The translations under genes were made by a program, and so were the position numbers. Positions 1-8,920 of a DNA stretch of 64,000 nucleotides are shown piece after piece; position 1 is the stretch's first letter; each line of letters begins with the position of its first letter. The notes beneath the pieces were generated by a model. It worked only from the letters and a program-made list of their open reading frames with translations, did no database searches and was not told where the DNA came from. Source of the DNA: HXMU1420-2 sp017643305 (GTDB lineage: Bacteria > Pseudomonadota > Alphaproteobacteria > Rhodobacterales > Rhodobacteraceae); NCBI GenBank assembly GCA_965217135.1, contig OZ244249.1:1-64000 (forward strand). Direction: 5' to 3'.

Positions 1-128
1 ACAGTTGCAGGGTAATTGACCCAGGGCCGCGCCACATTCCTGCCACAATCCGCCCCATAGACATGGATCCTCAGTGAACCCCAATATGTTGTGGTTCCAA
101 TTCTGGCCGCGGTGTCGAAACGGGTCAT
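1..128 (-). CDS. Start of an unidentified gene, cut by the left edge
   Basis: A reading frame on the minus strand begins with ATG at 128 and stays open to base 1, giving 42 complete codons. The first residues read MTRFDTAARIGTTTYWG. A purine-rich ribosome binding site (AAGAAAGAAGG) lies just upstream of the ATG, which supports a real start. It is divergent from the carboxypeptidase gene at 229, so the 100 bases between them must hold both promoters. I do not recognise the family from this fragment. It has no signal peptide. Only the N-terminus is visible, so function cannot be assigned. Confidence 0.45.
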   Translation of the reverse strand, partial: MTRFDTAARIGTTTYWGSLRIHVYGADCGRNVARPWVNYPAT

Positions 129-228
129 GAACCTTCTTTCTTTGTATGGAACGCTATGCTAACGTTTTCAAAAGAAGAAATTTGGCCAGCCGGAAGACCG
201 GCGGCTTGAGGCAGACAGAGGCAGACAC

Positions 229-1623
229 GTGCAGGTTCGGCGGAAATGGCCGGCCCATATAGGGCTGTATGCGTTCACAGCGATTTGGTTTCTTGTGGTG
301 TTGCCGCTCAGCGTTGCTGCGGCGCCATATGCAGCTATGGTGTTGGATGCGCGCACCGGCGAAGTACTGCATTCCCGCAATGCCGACACCCGGCTGCACC
401 CCGCGTCTCTGACCAAGATGATGACGCTCTACATCGCATTCGAAGCGGTGCGGAATGGAGAAATCACGCTGGACACCAAGGTGCGCATTTCGAAACACGC
501 CGCATCGGAACCGCCATCCAAGCTGGGCCTGACTGCCGGTCAGCGCATTGCCTTCCGTTACCTCATAAGGGCTGCCGCCGTGAAATCGGCGAATGATGCC
601 GCAACAGCCATCGGTGAAGCCATCGAAGGCAGCGAAGCCGCCTTTGCCCGCCGTATGACCCGGACCGCCAAGGCAATGGGCATGTCGCGCACCACGTTCA
701 AGAACGCCCATGGGTTAACCGAAAGTGGGCACATGTCCACGGCCCGCGACATGACGCTGTTGGGCCGGCATCTGCTGTATGATTACCCCGAATACTACAA
801 TCTGTTCTCCCGTCGCTCGACTAGTGCGGGGATCAAGACGGTGAACAACACCAACCGCAAACTGCTGGACGCCTACAAGGGTGCTGACGGGATCAAAACA
901 GGCTACACCAGCGCCGCCGGGTTCAACCTCGTGGCCTCTGCTGAACGTGGCAATGAACGTGTGATCGCCACTGTGTTTGGCGGTAAGTCCTCCACCTCCC
1001 GGAACGCCAAGGTAGCGGAACTGCTCGACCTCGGCTTCCGCCGCGCGCCCAGCCGCGCGCCCGTGCGCAAACCGTCGCGGCCCGACTATGTCGCTGGCGG
1101 ATTCGCCAAGCCAACCACTGGCACAACGCGTCTGGTGGGTGCAGTGCAGAAAAGCCTGCGGCCCAAAGCCCGCGCCGAAAGCCTGATGGTTGCCACTGCC
1201 GTAGCTGAAAACGCCGCCCAAGACGAAGCCAAAATCCAGGAAGGCGTAGATGCCGTGATGGCGGCGGTCCAGTCTTCTGCCGCACCCACTGCCCGGTCCG
1301 AAGCACGACCGGAAGAAGTCCCTGTGCGGCTGAACATGCGCCAGGAACCCACACAAGAGGTTGTCACCCGTATCACTCCCACTGGCGACACGGCGTGGAG
1401 TATTAATGTTGGCCGCTATACCAGCCGCTATCAGGCGGAAAAGATGCTCCTGACCACCGCTCTGGAGGAAATGTCCACGCTGGACGGCACCCAGAGAAAG
1501 GTTATTCAGAGCTCACGCGGATTTGACGCGACCTTTACCGGCATGACACAGGAAACTGCCGCTCTGGCATGCCGGCGGCTGCAGGCCAGAAATATGGAAT
1601 GCCAGACCATTGGCCCGTCTTAA
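229..1623 (+). CDS. dacA: D-alanyl-D-alanine carboxypeptidase (DacA type) with C-terminal SPOR domain
   Basis: Serine-type penicillin-binding protein of the S11 family that removes the terminal D-Ala from peptidoglycan pentapeptides in the periplasm. All three catalytic motifs are visible: SLTK at residues 60-63 (nucleophile Ser60), SAN at 120-122 and KTG at 223-225. The N-terminus has a basic stretch then a hydrophobic segment (about 10-31) ending near AAA, a signal peptide. A variable linker follows the catalytic domain, and the last 70 or so residues (from about 392) resemble a SPOR domain, which binds denuded glycan at the septum. At 464 residues it is longer than E. coli DacA because of this extension. 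The start is GTG at 229, with GAGG about 8 bases upstream. Confidence 0.9.
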   Translation: MQVRRKWPAHIGLYAFTAIWFLVVLPLSVAAAPYAAMVLDARTGEVLHSRNADTRLHPASLTKMMTLYIAFEAVRNGEITLDTKVRISKHAASEPPSKLGLTAGQRIAFRYLIRAAAVKSANDAATAIGEAIEGSEAAFARRMTRTAKAMGMSRTTFKNAHGLTESGHMSTARDMTLLGRHLLYDYPEYYNLFSRRSTSAGIKTVNNTNRKLLDAYKGADGIKTGYTSAAGFNLVASAERGNERVIATVFGGKSSTSRNAKVAELLDLGFRRAPSRAPVRKPSRPDYVAGGFAKPTTGTTRLVGAVQKSLRPKARAESLMVATAVAENAAQDEAKIQEGVDAVMAAVQSSAAPTARSEARPEEVPVRLNMRQEPTQEVVTRITPTGDTAWSINVGRYTSRYQAEKMLLTTALEEMSTLDGTQRKVIQSSRGFDATFTGMTQETAALACRRLQARNMECQTIGPS

Positions 1624-1978
1624 TGCAATTTTTGAAGTCCCGTTAACCGGGCAGCAAAAGCGCAAAATGCGATCAAACGGCCTCGCAGCCTTTTTTATAA
1701 AGGTTCCAATCGCTGTACAGTCGCTGTTTACAGAAACGTGACAAAGATTTCACGCGTTTTGAGCCAAGCTTGCAACAAAGCTTCACAAAACCTCGACTTA
1801 GAACAGTTATCCAAAGGTTGTGAAATGTGCTGCCGCTGCTTTTTTGCCTGCAAAAATATAAACCAAGCAAGCTATTTCCAGCAGGGCGAAACGCCGGGCA
1901 TGTTTCACTTGTAGCGACGAAACACGCTGTGGACCAAGCGAGATACCAACGATTTCCGAGTTCCCAAAGGAAAGCGTA
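1624..1978. other. AT-rich gap between dacA and the protease gene
   Basis: About 355 bases with no convincing gene. It is clearly richer in A and T than its surroundings and must carry the promoter of the RTX protease, whose ribosome binding site (AAAGGAAAG) ends just before the ATG at 1979. A minus-strand frame of about 100 codons crosses it, but the translation is rich in Cys and Trp and resembles no family I know. No clear hairpin terminator was seen after dacA. Confidence 0.4.
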
Positions 1979-4450
1979 ATGCCCATTTTTCAATCCCCTC
2001 TTAAAGCATTCGTAGATTTTTCAGATCGCGATGTTTTCGACTTGGCGTCTTCCGCCGAAATTGACGCAAACAGCGCCTCTGGGTCCTCTAACAACGGAAT
2101 CGGGCCGAGGGTCAGCTGTAACTCCTTGCTCGAATTTTCGATCTACGACTCCGGCGCATTTGATCCAGCTGCCAACGATGACGACAGCGATGCAGGACCT
2201 CGCATGGCCAACACTGCCAACGCCGTAGTCACCGCCGCGCCAATCAAACTAGCTCTGTCGTTCGATCTCATTTCTCGTACAGATGCCGGCGCGTCCGGTC
2301 TGCCTTGGACTGCTGGTCTGACTGCGCAGTCTACCGAAAGCTCATCTTCCCGTTCCATTGCCAATGAAGGCACATGGGCGGCGTACGCAGTTGCGTTGGT
2401 GCCGACGGATGATCTGTTTGACGAACAATGGCACCTGGAGAACACCGGTCAGTCTGGCGGTATATCCGGTATAGACCTGAATGTGACAGACGTTTGGGAC
2501 GACTACACAGGCCAGGGCGTAACCGTCGGTGTCTGGGATGATGGGGTGCAATACACGCACCCCGATCTGGACGACAATTACGACACTAGCCTGCATATCG
2601 TCGTAAATGGCGTGACACATGATCCGCTACCGCAGAATGTCCAGTCTGCGCACGGCACATCGGTCGCGGGCGTGATCGCTTCTGAAAACAATGGTCAGGG
2701 CACGGTTGGCGCTGCGTATGACGCAATGCTTGTCGGCATCGACATTTTTTATGATCCGTTGTTGGACTTCGAAGCATCGTTCTCCGAACTCGACAATTTT
2801 GACGTGAACAACCACAGCTGGGGCTGGGTCAACCCGTTCGCCGATAGCATCTATGACACCAACGCAACCGGCGGTACTGATTGGGTAGAATTTTTCGGTG
2901 GGATACTTGAAAGCGTCGAAACCGGCCGTGATGGGTTGGGTAGCATTAACCTGGTCGCCAACGGCAACGCTCGTAAAAGTGGCCGAGACGGAAATGATTC
3001 GAACTTCAACAACATCCCAGAGACAATCGCCGTCGGCGCGACCAGCCATGATGGGTATGTGTCCTATTATTCCACTCCCGGTGCCAACCTGCTAATCTCC
3101 GCGCCTTCCAACGGCGCAGATGGGGCTGGTATTTATACGACCGACCGTACTGGATCCTCTGGGTATGAAAGTGGCGCTTACACGTCCAGCTTCGGCGGCA
3201 CCTCCTCTGCCACTCCGGCGGCAGCAGGCGTTGTGGCTCTTATGCTTGAAGCCAATGATCAATTGGGCTGGCGCGACGTGCAGGATATCCTGGCATACAC
3301 TGCCCGTCATACCGGCAGCGATATTGGCGCAGGTCCCGAAGCCGATGAGCTATACACTTGGGAATTTAACGGCGCCTCCACTTGGAACGGTGGCGGCTTC
3401 CATTTCTCCAACGACTATGGCTTTGGCCTGATCGATGCTGGCGCCGCCGTGCGGCTGGCGGAAACCTGGACTGATCAGAAGACAAGTAGCAGCTGGCAAA
3501 ACCCGATTGTGGCAAGTGACACATTCAATATTTCAGTTCCAGACAACAATGCCACAGGCATTAGCATCAACTTTGAAACCACCGCAAATTTCGAAATCGA
3601 AAATGTGGGCCTGACGCTCAGCTTCACCGGCGGATACACGGGCGACTACCGGGTCATCCTAACCTCTCCGGATGGCACCTTGTCCACCCTGTCGGTTCCA
3701 TTCAACAGCGGCAATGCTTCCACCGACAGCTGGTTCTACATGTCCAATGCGTTCCGCGGCGAAACCAGCGCCGGAACTTGGACCATCAATATCGCAGATG
3801 AATGGGCACAAGACACTAGTATTGTGACTTATGCCGAACTGCAGTTCTTCGGCGAAACGGCGGACGCGGATGATTTGTATGTCTATACCGACGAATTCAG
3901 CGATTTTGTTGGTGATGGGAACCATCTGCCTACGCTGGAAGACCTTAATGGCGGGACTGACACGTTGAACGCGGCGGCCGTGACTTCGAACACCACGGTC
4001 AAACTGGGTGCAACCGCCACGATTGATGGACAGGTCATTTCCTCAGTCACGGGCATCGAAAATGTCTATTCTGGCGACGGAAAAGACAAACTCCGCGGGG
4101 ACAGCGAAAGTAACTTGCTATCCGGCGGACGTGGTAACGATAAGCTGATCGGTAAACGCGGCGCGGACACCCTGCAGGATGGCGAAGGTCGGGATGTCAT
4201 GAAAGGTCAGCGCGGAGCCGACGTCTTTGACCTGGTCATTGATAGTTCCGAAGACATCATTCTCGGCTTCAGGAACAATGACACTATTCGCCTGGCCGAG
4301 GGTGACCTGGAATTCGCCGACATGACATTCACCGATCTGGGCGTTGGCCGTGTGCGCATCGAATATGGTGGCGATTCTGTACTTGTTATCGACAGGAGCG
4401 GAGGCCTCACAACTTCTGACTTTGACGCGTCCGATTTCATTTTCGTCTGA
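1979..4450 (+). CDS. RTX subtilisin-like serine protease (S8 / proprotein convertase type), probably type I secreted
   Basis: Predicted extracellular calcium-dependent protease of 823 residues. The subtilase triad is visible: Asp187 in VGVWDDGV, His225 in HGTSVAGV and Ser409 in GGTSSATP. A P-domain (convertase accessory beta-barrel) spans roughly residues 515-625, as in kexin-like enzymes. Residues about 698-750 hold degenerate glycine- and aspartate-rich RTX nonapeptides (for example GGRGNDKL) that bind calcium. There is no Sec signal peptide, and the protein ends SDFIFV, a C-terminus common in type I secretion substrates of this group (from general knowledge). No ABC exporter is present nearby. 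A strong ribosome binding site precedes the ATG, and a hairpin terminator follows at 4500. Confidence 0.88.
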   Translation: MPIFQSPLKAFVDFSDRDVFDLASSAEIDANSASGSSNNGIGPRVSCNSLLEFSIYDSGAFDPAANDDDSDAGPRMANTANAVVTAAPIKLALSFDLISRTDAGASGLPWTAGLTAQSTESSSSRSIANEGTWAAYAVALVPTDDLFDEQWHLENTGQSGGISGIDLNVTDVWDDYTGQGVTVGVWDDGVQYTHPDLDDNYDTSLHIVVNGVTHDPLPQNVQSAHGTSVAGVIASENNGQGTVGAAYDAMLVGIDIFYDPLLDFEASFSELDNFDVNNHSWGWVNPFADSIYDTNATGGTDWVEFFGGILESVETGRDGLGSINLVANGNARKSGRDGNDSNFNNIPETIAVGATSHDGYVSYYSTPGANLLISAPSNGADGAGIYTTDRTGSSGYESGAYTSSFGGTSSATPAAAGVVALMLEANDQLGWRDVQDILAYTARHTGSDIGAGPEADELYTWEFNGASTWNGGGFHFSNDYGFGLIDAGAAVRLAETWTDQKTSSSWQNPIVASDTFNISVPDNNATGISINFETTANFEIENVGLTLSFTGGYTGDYRVILTSPDGTLSTLSVPFNSGNASTDSWFYMSNAFRGETSAGTWTINIADEWAQDTSIVTYAELQFFGETADADDLYVYTDEFSDFVGDGNHLPTLEDLNGGTDTLNAAAVTSNTTVKLGATATIDGQVISSVTGIENVYSGDGKDKLRGDSESNLLSGGRGNDKLIGKRGADTLQDGEGRDVMKGQRGADVFDLVIDSSEDIILGFRNNDTIRLAEGDLEFADMTFTDLGVGRVRIEYGGDSVLVIDRSGGLTTSDFDASDFIFV

Positions 4451-4499
4451 GACATCATGAAATCGAATCGAACGTGCGATTAAATTTTGGTGCTGTGAC

Positions 4500-4532
4500 G
4501 GGCTGGAGACTTCAAAAGTTTCTGGCCCTTTT
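4500..4532 (+). terminator. Rho-independent terminator after the RTX protease
   Basis: GGGCTGGAGACTT pairs with AGTTTCTGGCCC (with several G-U pairs) across a CAAA loop, and is followed directly by TTTTC. Position and orientation fit termination of the protease transcript. Confidence 0.7.
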
Positions 4533-5119
4533 CATTCAAAGCAATTCTTCGCCCGTATCTGCAAACTACCCAGTCGGAGCAGGAAGTCCGCAGCCACCCG
4601 ATCGGACAACAGAAAATCTTTCAGGGTCATCGTGTTCTCAGATAGGTCGTTAATTATTACGTCATCGTCAACCTGCTGCATGTGCGGATCTGACCGGTCA
4701 TTGAAATCGTCAATCCTGTCACCCCTATTGGAAAACACGAACATGTCACTGCCTTTACCTCCCTACAGGATGTCGGACCCGTTCCCGCCGGAAATCCTAT
4801 CGTCCCCATAAGGGCGATGGATATCGTTCCGCTCGTCCTGTCCGTTGATGGCGCCCCCAACGCCACCGCCGATCAGGCTGTTGGTAAAAAAGTCCCTGAT
4901 CAGTATCAGGGGCGCAGAAACGTCATGCAGGCCGGAATAGGTTTTGTGGTATACTTGGTTTTCATTGTCGTGGTCGAAGGTGCTCCAGATAAAATCATAC
5001 TCCGCGCCGTCTGCTGACAGCAGCACCTCGAAAACGTCGCCCGAGGGAAAGGCGCTTCTGGATACATCGGTGAAACTACCTTTACCGTCGTTCAGCAGGA
5101 GAACCGAGTTGCAGACAAG
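4532..5119 (-). pseudogene. C-terminal remnant of a VCBS/RTX calcium-binding secreted protein, interrupted by TAG
   Basis: The minus-strand frame reads first as an FG-GAP/VCBS-like piece (VLLLNDGKGSFTDVS), then a linker, then RTX repeats: GGNGSDIL, a TAG stop at 4763-4765, and GGKGSDMFVF in the same frame. RTX repeats normally have Tyr after DIL, so one base change of a Tyr codon explains the stop. The 5' side is cut off by an in-frame TAA at 5120-5122, close to the end of yejF, so the N-terminal part is gone. Near the end it reads VAADFLL, like a type I secretion tail, then runs on 14 codons to its stop, as if the original stop was lost. I read it as a decayed gene; the 5' fragment has no obvious start. 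Confidence 0.75.
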
Positions 5120-5140
5120 TTATTTGACGCAAATCGTGCG

Positions 5141-6718
5141 TCAGCTCACCGCGGCCAGCAGGGTTCGGGTGTAGTCCTGTTGCGGGTTGCCAAAGATGTC
5201 GTCGGCGGTGCCCATCTCCACCACGTCACCCTGTTTCATCACGATCACCTTGTGCGACATTGCCCGCACCACCTTCAGATCGTGTGAGATAAATAGGTAG
5301 GTCAAACCGTATTTCTTTTGGAGGTCACGCAGCAGATCCACGATTTGCACCTGAACGGTCATATCCAGGGCTGAGGTGGGTTCATCCAGCACCAGTAGCT
5401 TGGGCCGCAGTACCATGGCGCGGGCAATCGCGATGCGCTGGCGTTGGCCACCGGAAAATTCATGCGGGTAACGGTCCATCGTGTCCGGGTCCAACCCCGT
5501 TTCCACCATCACCTCTGCCACCAGTTCGCGCGTGTCGCGATGGGCATCGATCTGGTGGATCGCCAGGCCTTCGGCAATGATCTGGAAACAGGACATGCGC
5601 GGGCTCAGTGACCCGAACGGGTCCTGAAACACGATCTGCATATCCTTGCGCAAGCGCCGCAGCTCCCGTGTGGACCACGACCGTACGTCAGCCCCGCGAA
5701 AGCTGATACCGCCCTCGGATGCAATCAGCCGCATAATCGCCAGCGCCAATGTTGTCTTGCCCGACCCGCTTTCGCCCACGATCCCCAATGTTTCCCCGGT
5801 ACAAACACCGAAATTCGCGTCATTCACCGCCTTAACGTAGCCCACGGTCCGCTTCAGCAGGCCGCGCTGGATTGGGAACCAGACCTTCAGGTGATCTGCG
5901 CGCACCATTTCCGGCGCATCCTTCGGGATCGCGTCAGGCTGCCCGGATGGTTCCGCCGCCAACAGCTTGCGGGTATAGGGGTGCTTGGGGTTCGCAAAAA
6001 TCTCCGCCGTTGGACCGGATTCCACAATCTCCCCTTGCTGCATGACACAGACCTTGTCTGCAATCCGCCGAACAACACCCAGATCATGGGTGATAAACAG
6101 CAACCCCATGCCTTCGCTGGCCTTCAGCTCTGCCAACAGGTCCAGAATCTGCGCCTGAATGGTCACGTCCAGAGCGGTGGTGGGCTCATCCGCGATCAGG
6201 ATGTCCGGTTTGTTGGCCAGCGCCATGGCGATCATGACCCGCTGTCTTTGCCCACCCGACAACTGGTGCGGATAGGCGTCCAGCCTGGTTTCTGCATCCC
6301 GAATGCCAACCTTGGTCAACAGTTCGATGATCCGGTCATCCGCAGCCTTGTCCACCAGCCCCTGATGCAAGGCCAGCGATTCCGCCAATTGCTTGCGGAT
6401 TGTGTGCAGTGGGTTCAGCGATGTCATCGGTTCCTGAAAGATAAAACTAATGTCATTGCCGCGCACTTTCCGCAGCATGCTGTCATCGGCACCGATCATC
6501 TGCTTGTCGTCATAGGTGACCGACCCGGTCACAGACGCATTGCCCAGCAGCGAAACTGTGGACAGCGCGGTCACTGATTTGCCGGATCCACTTTCGCCCA
6601 CCAGCGCCACGGTTTCCCCCCGATCCACGGTAAAGGACACCCCGCGCACTGCCTGAATTACGCGACCATCCTGCCGGAAAGAAACCGATAGGTTATCGAC
6701 GTCGAGAAGCGCGGTCAT
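5141..6718 (-). CDS. yejF: YejF: fused double ATP-binding subunit of a peptide/microcin C ABC importer
   Basis: Cytoplasmic energy-coupling subunit of 525 residues with two complete ABC domains in one chain. The first has Walker A GESGSGKS at 41-48 and signature LSGGQRQR; the second has GESGSGKT at about 315 and signature FSGGQRQR. Each has a Walker B followed by the DEPT motif (ADEPTTALD, LDEPTSALD). Fused ATPases of this layout occur in YejABEF and related oligopeptide importers. It is last in the yejABEF operon and its ATG overlaps the yejE stop (ATGA). Confidence 0.9.
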   Translation of the reverse strand: MTALLDVDNLSVSFRQDGRVIQAVRGVSFTVDRGETVALVGESGSGKSVTALSTVSLLGNASVTGSVTYDDKQMIGADDSMLRKVRGNDISFIFQEPMTSLNPLHTIRKQLAESLALHQGLVDKAADDRIIELLTKVGIRDAETRLDAYPHQLSGGQRQRVMIAMALANKPDILIADEPTTALDVTIQAQILDLLAELKASEGMGLLFITHDLGVVRRIADKVCVMQQGEIVESGPTAEIFANPKHPYTRKLLAAEPSGQPDAIPKDAPEMVRADHLKVWFPIQRGLLKRTVGYVKAVNDANFGVCTGETLGIVGESGSGKTTLALAIMRLIASEGGISFRGADVRSWSTRELRRLRKDMQIVFQDPFGSLSPRMSCFQIIAEGLAIHQIDAHRDTRELVAEVMVETGLDPDTMDRYPHEFSGGQRQRIAIARAMVLRPKLLVLDEPTSALDMTVQVQIVDLLRDLQKKYGLTYLFISHDLKVVRAMSHKVIVMKQGDVVEMGTADDIFGNPQQDYTRTLLAAVS

Positions 6719-7821
6719 GAAAACGTCTTTCTCGGGTCAAAGGCATCACGCACGCCTTCGAAAATGAACACCAGTAGCGACAGCATGATCGCAAAGGTGA
6801 AAAAGGCAGAAAACGCCAACCATCCCGCATGCAGGTTGCGTTTCGCTTGCAACGTTAGTTCCCCCAGCGATGGGGCGGAAGACGGTAGGCCAAAGCCCAA
6901 AAAATCTAGCGATGCGAGGCCGCCAATCGTTCCGGTTACGATAAAGGGCATAAAGGTCAGCGTCGCCACCATGGCATTGGGCAGCATATGGCGGAACATG
7001 ATGGTCATATTGCCCACCCCGAGCGCACGGGCCGCCCGGACATATTCCAGGTTCCGGGCACGCAGAAACTCCGCACGCACCACGCCCACCAAGGCCATCC
7101 AGCCAAAGGCAATCATCAGAACCGCCAACAACCACGCGGACCGACCCAGGATCGCGAACATTATGATGATGATGTAAAGCGACGGGATCCCGGACCAGAT
7201 TTCAATGATCCGCTGGAAAATTAGGTCGATCCAGCCCCCAAAAAACCCCTGTATCGCCCCGGCTGTGATGCCGATCAGGCTGCTGACTGTTGTCACGATC
7301 AACGTAAAGAGGATCGACAGGCGGAAGCCATATATGACCCGCGCCAGAACATCGCGTTTGGAGTCATCCGTGCCCAGCCAGTTTTGGCTGTTGGGCGGCA
7401 AAGGCGCGGCCCCTGGTCGGTCTACAGGGGTATCATAGGAATATGGGATCGGTGGCCAGATCGCCCAGCCGCGAATGATCTCTTCCCCCTCGATCATACC
7501 ATCGGCGGCATCTTCGATATACCCTTCGGGGTCATCGAAACACAGATCCATGCCCCCGGTGGCAATAAGGCATTTGACCTCTGGGTCGGCATAGGCGGCT
7601 TCGGTCTGAAAATCGCCGCCAAAGGCCGTCTCAGGATAAAACTTCCAGATCGGCGTATAGAACTCTCCCTGGTACCGCACGAGGATTGGTTTGTCGTTCG
7701 CCAGTAACTCCGCAAACAGGCTCAGCCCGAACAGCACGGTAAAAATCCATAGCGACCAATAGGCCCGACGGTTTTTGCAGAAATTGCGCCAACGCCGCTG
7801 GTTCAGGGGGGACATCGCCAT
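6715..7821 (-). CDS. yejE: YejE: inner-membrane permease of the YejABEF importer
   Basis: Binding-protein-dependent permease of the DppC type. An N-terminal basic segment and a transmembrane helix (about 20-42) are followed by a long periplasmic loop of roughly 100 residues carrying the family's typical text (KPILVRYQGEFYTPIW), which sets YejE apart from ordinary DppC. Five further membrane segments and the EAA-type cytoplasmic loop (RAARALGVGNMTIMFRHMLP) lie in the C-terminal half. At 368 residues it is of normal length. The gene lies 3 bases after yejB and overlaps yejF by 4 bases, so the subunits are likely translationally coupled. Confidence 0.9.
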   Translation of the reverse strand: MAMSPLNQRRWRNFCKNRRAYWSLWIFTVLFGLSLFAELLANDKPILVRYQGEFYTPIWKFYPETAFGGDFQTEAAYADPEVKCLIATGGMDLCFDDPEGYIEDAADGMIEGEEIIRGWAIWPPIPYSYDTPVDRPGAAPLPPNSQNWLGTDDSKRDVLARVIYGFRLSILFTLIVTTVSSLIGITAGAIQGFFGGWIDLIFQRIIEIWSGIPSLYIIIIMFAILGRSAWLLAVLMIAFGWMALVGVVRAEFLRARNLEYVRAARALGVGNMTIMFRHMLPNAMVATLTFMPFIVTGTIGGLASLDFLGFGLPSSAPSLGELTLQAKRNLHAGWLAFSAFFTFAIMLSLLVFIFEGVRDAFDPRKTFS

Positions 7822-7824
7822 GGC

Positions 7825-8913
7825 TTAGCCCTCCCTCTTTTCAAAGTCGATGCGCGGGTCCACGATCACGTACATCAGATCACTCAGGATCCCGACCAGG
7901 AGGCCGATCAAACCAAATACAAACAGCGTGCCAAACACGATCGGGTAATCCCGCGCTACCGCGGCTTCGTACCCCAGCCGCCCCAAACCATCGAGCGAGA
8001 AGATCGTTTCAATAATCACCGATCCGCCAAAGAATACGCCGATGAAAACCGCTGGAAACCCGGCAATCACGATCAGCATGGCGTTCCGGAACACATGGCC
8101 ATACAGCACCTGGTTTTCATCCAACCCCTTGGCGCGGGCGGTCATAACGTAGTGCTTCTTGATCTCGTCCAGAAAACTGTTCTTGGTCAGCAATGTCAGG
8201 GTGGCGAAGGCTGAAATGGTCGATGCAATCACTGGCAACGTGATGTGCCAGAAGTAATCCCCGATCTTGCCCAGTAGGCTCAGATCCTCCCAGTTGTCCG
8301 ATGTCAGGCCTCGCAGAGGGAAAATCTGCCAATAAGATCCACCCGCGAACAACACCAGCAGCAGGATCGCAAACAGGAACCCGGGGATGGCATACGCCAT
8401 GATGATCACGCCGCTGGTCCAAGTGTCAAACCGTGACCCGTCCCGTACCGCCTTGCGAATGCCCAGCGGGATTGAAACCAGATATGCGATCAAAGTGGAC
8501 CAAAGGCCCAGCGTGATGGACACGGGCATCTTGTCGATTACCAGATCAACCACCCGTTCGGACCTGAAATAGCTGGTACCGAAATCGAAGCGTACATAGT
8601 TCCACATCATGTTCAGGAACCGTGTCAACGGTGGCTTGTCGAAGCCGAATTCCTTTTCCAGCTGTTCGATGAACTCAGGCGGCAGGCCCCGTGCGCCAAT
8701 ATATTGGTCATTCTGCGGCGCGTCCTGATCCAGCGTGCTTTCGCCATCTGTACCCGCGAACCCACCAAACACGTCGCCTTGACCTTGTGCCCGTGCGATG
8801 GCCTGTTCCACTGGGCCGCCCGGCACGAACTGTACCAGCGCAAAGTTAACGATCATGATGCCCAGCAAAGTGGGGATGATCAGCAACAGCCGTCTCAGAA
8901 TATAAGCGCCCAT
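7825..8913 (-). CDS. yejB: YejB: inner-membrane permease of the YejABEF importer
   Basis: DppB-type permease of 362 residues. It begins with a membrane helix (MGAYILRRLLLIIPTLLGI), followed by a periplasmic segment, then five more hydrophobic stretches. The EAA-like coupling loop reads TARAKGLDENQVLYGHVFRN. The C-terminus (DLMYVIVDPRIDF) is the conserved DppB ending. It pairs with YejE to form the channel and takes substrate from YejA. Only 7 bases separate it from yejA. Confidence 0.9.
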   Translation of the reverse strand: MGAYILRRLLLIIPTLLGIMIVNFALVQFVPGGPVEQAIARAQGQGDVFGGFAGTDGESTLDQDAPQNDQYIGARGLPPEFIEQLEKEFGFDKPPLTRFLNMMWNYVRFDFGTSYFRSERVVDLVIDKMPVSITLGLWSTLIAYLVSIPLGIRKAVRDGSRFDTWTSGVIIMAYAIPGFLFAILLLVLFAGGSYWQIFPLRGLTSDNWEDLSLLGKIGDYFWHITLPVIASTISAFATLTLLTKNSFLDEIKKHYVMTARAKGLDENQVLYGHVFRNAMLIVIAGFPAVFIGVFFGGSVIIETIFSLDGLGRLGYEAAVARDYPIVFGTLFVFGLIGLLVGILSDLMYVIVDPRIDFEKREG

Positions 8914-8920
8914 TTGGCGG

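Noticed and set aside
1673..1993. 106-codon minus-strand frame in the gap upstream of the RTX protease
   Set aside because: Rich in Cys, Trp and Phe with no known family text, overlaps the protease start, and lies in AT-rich promoter DNA.
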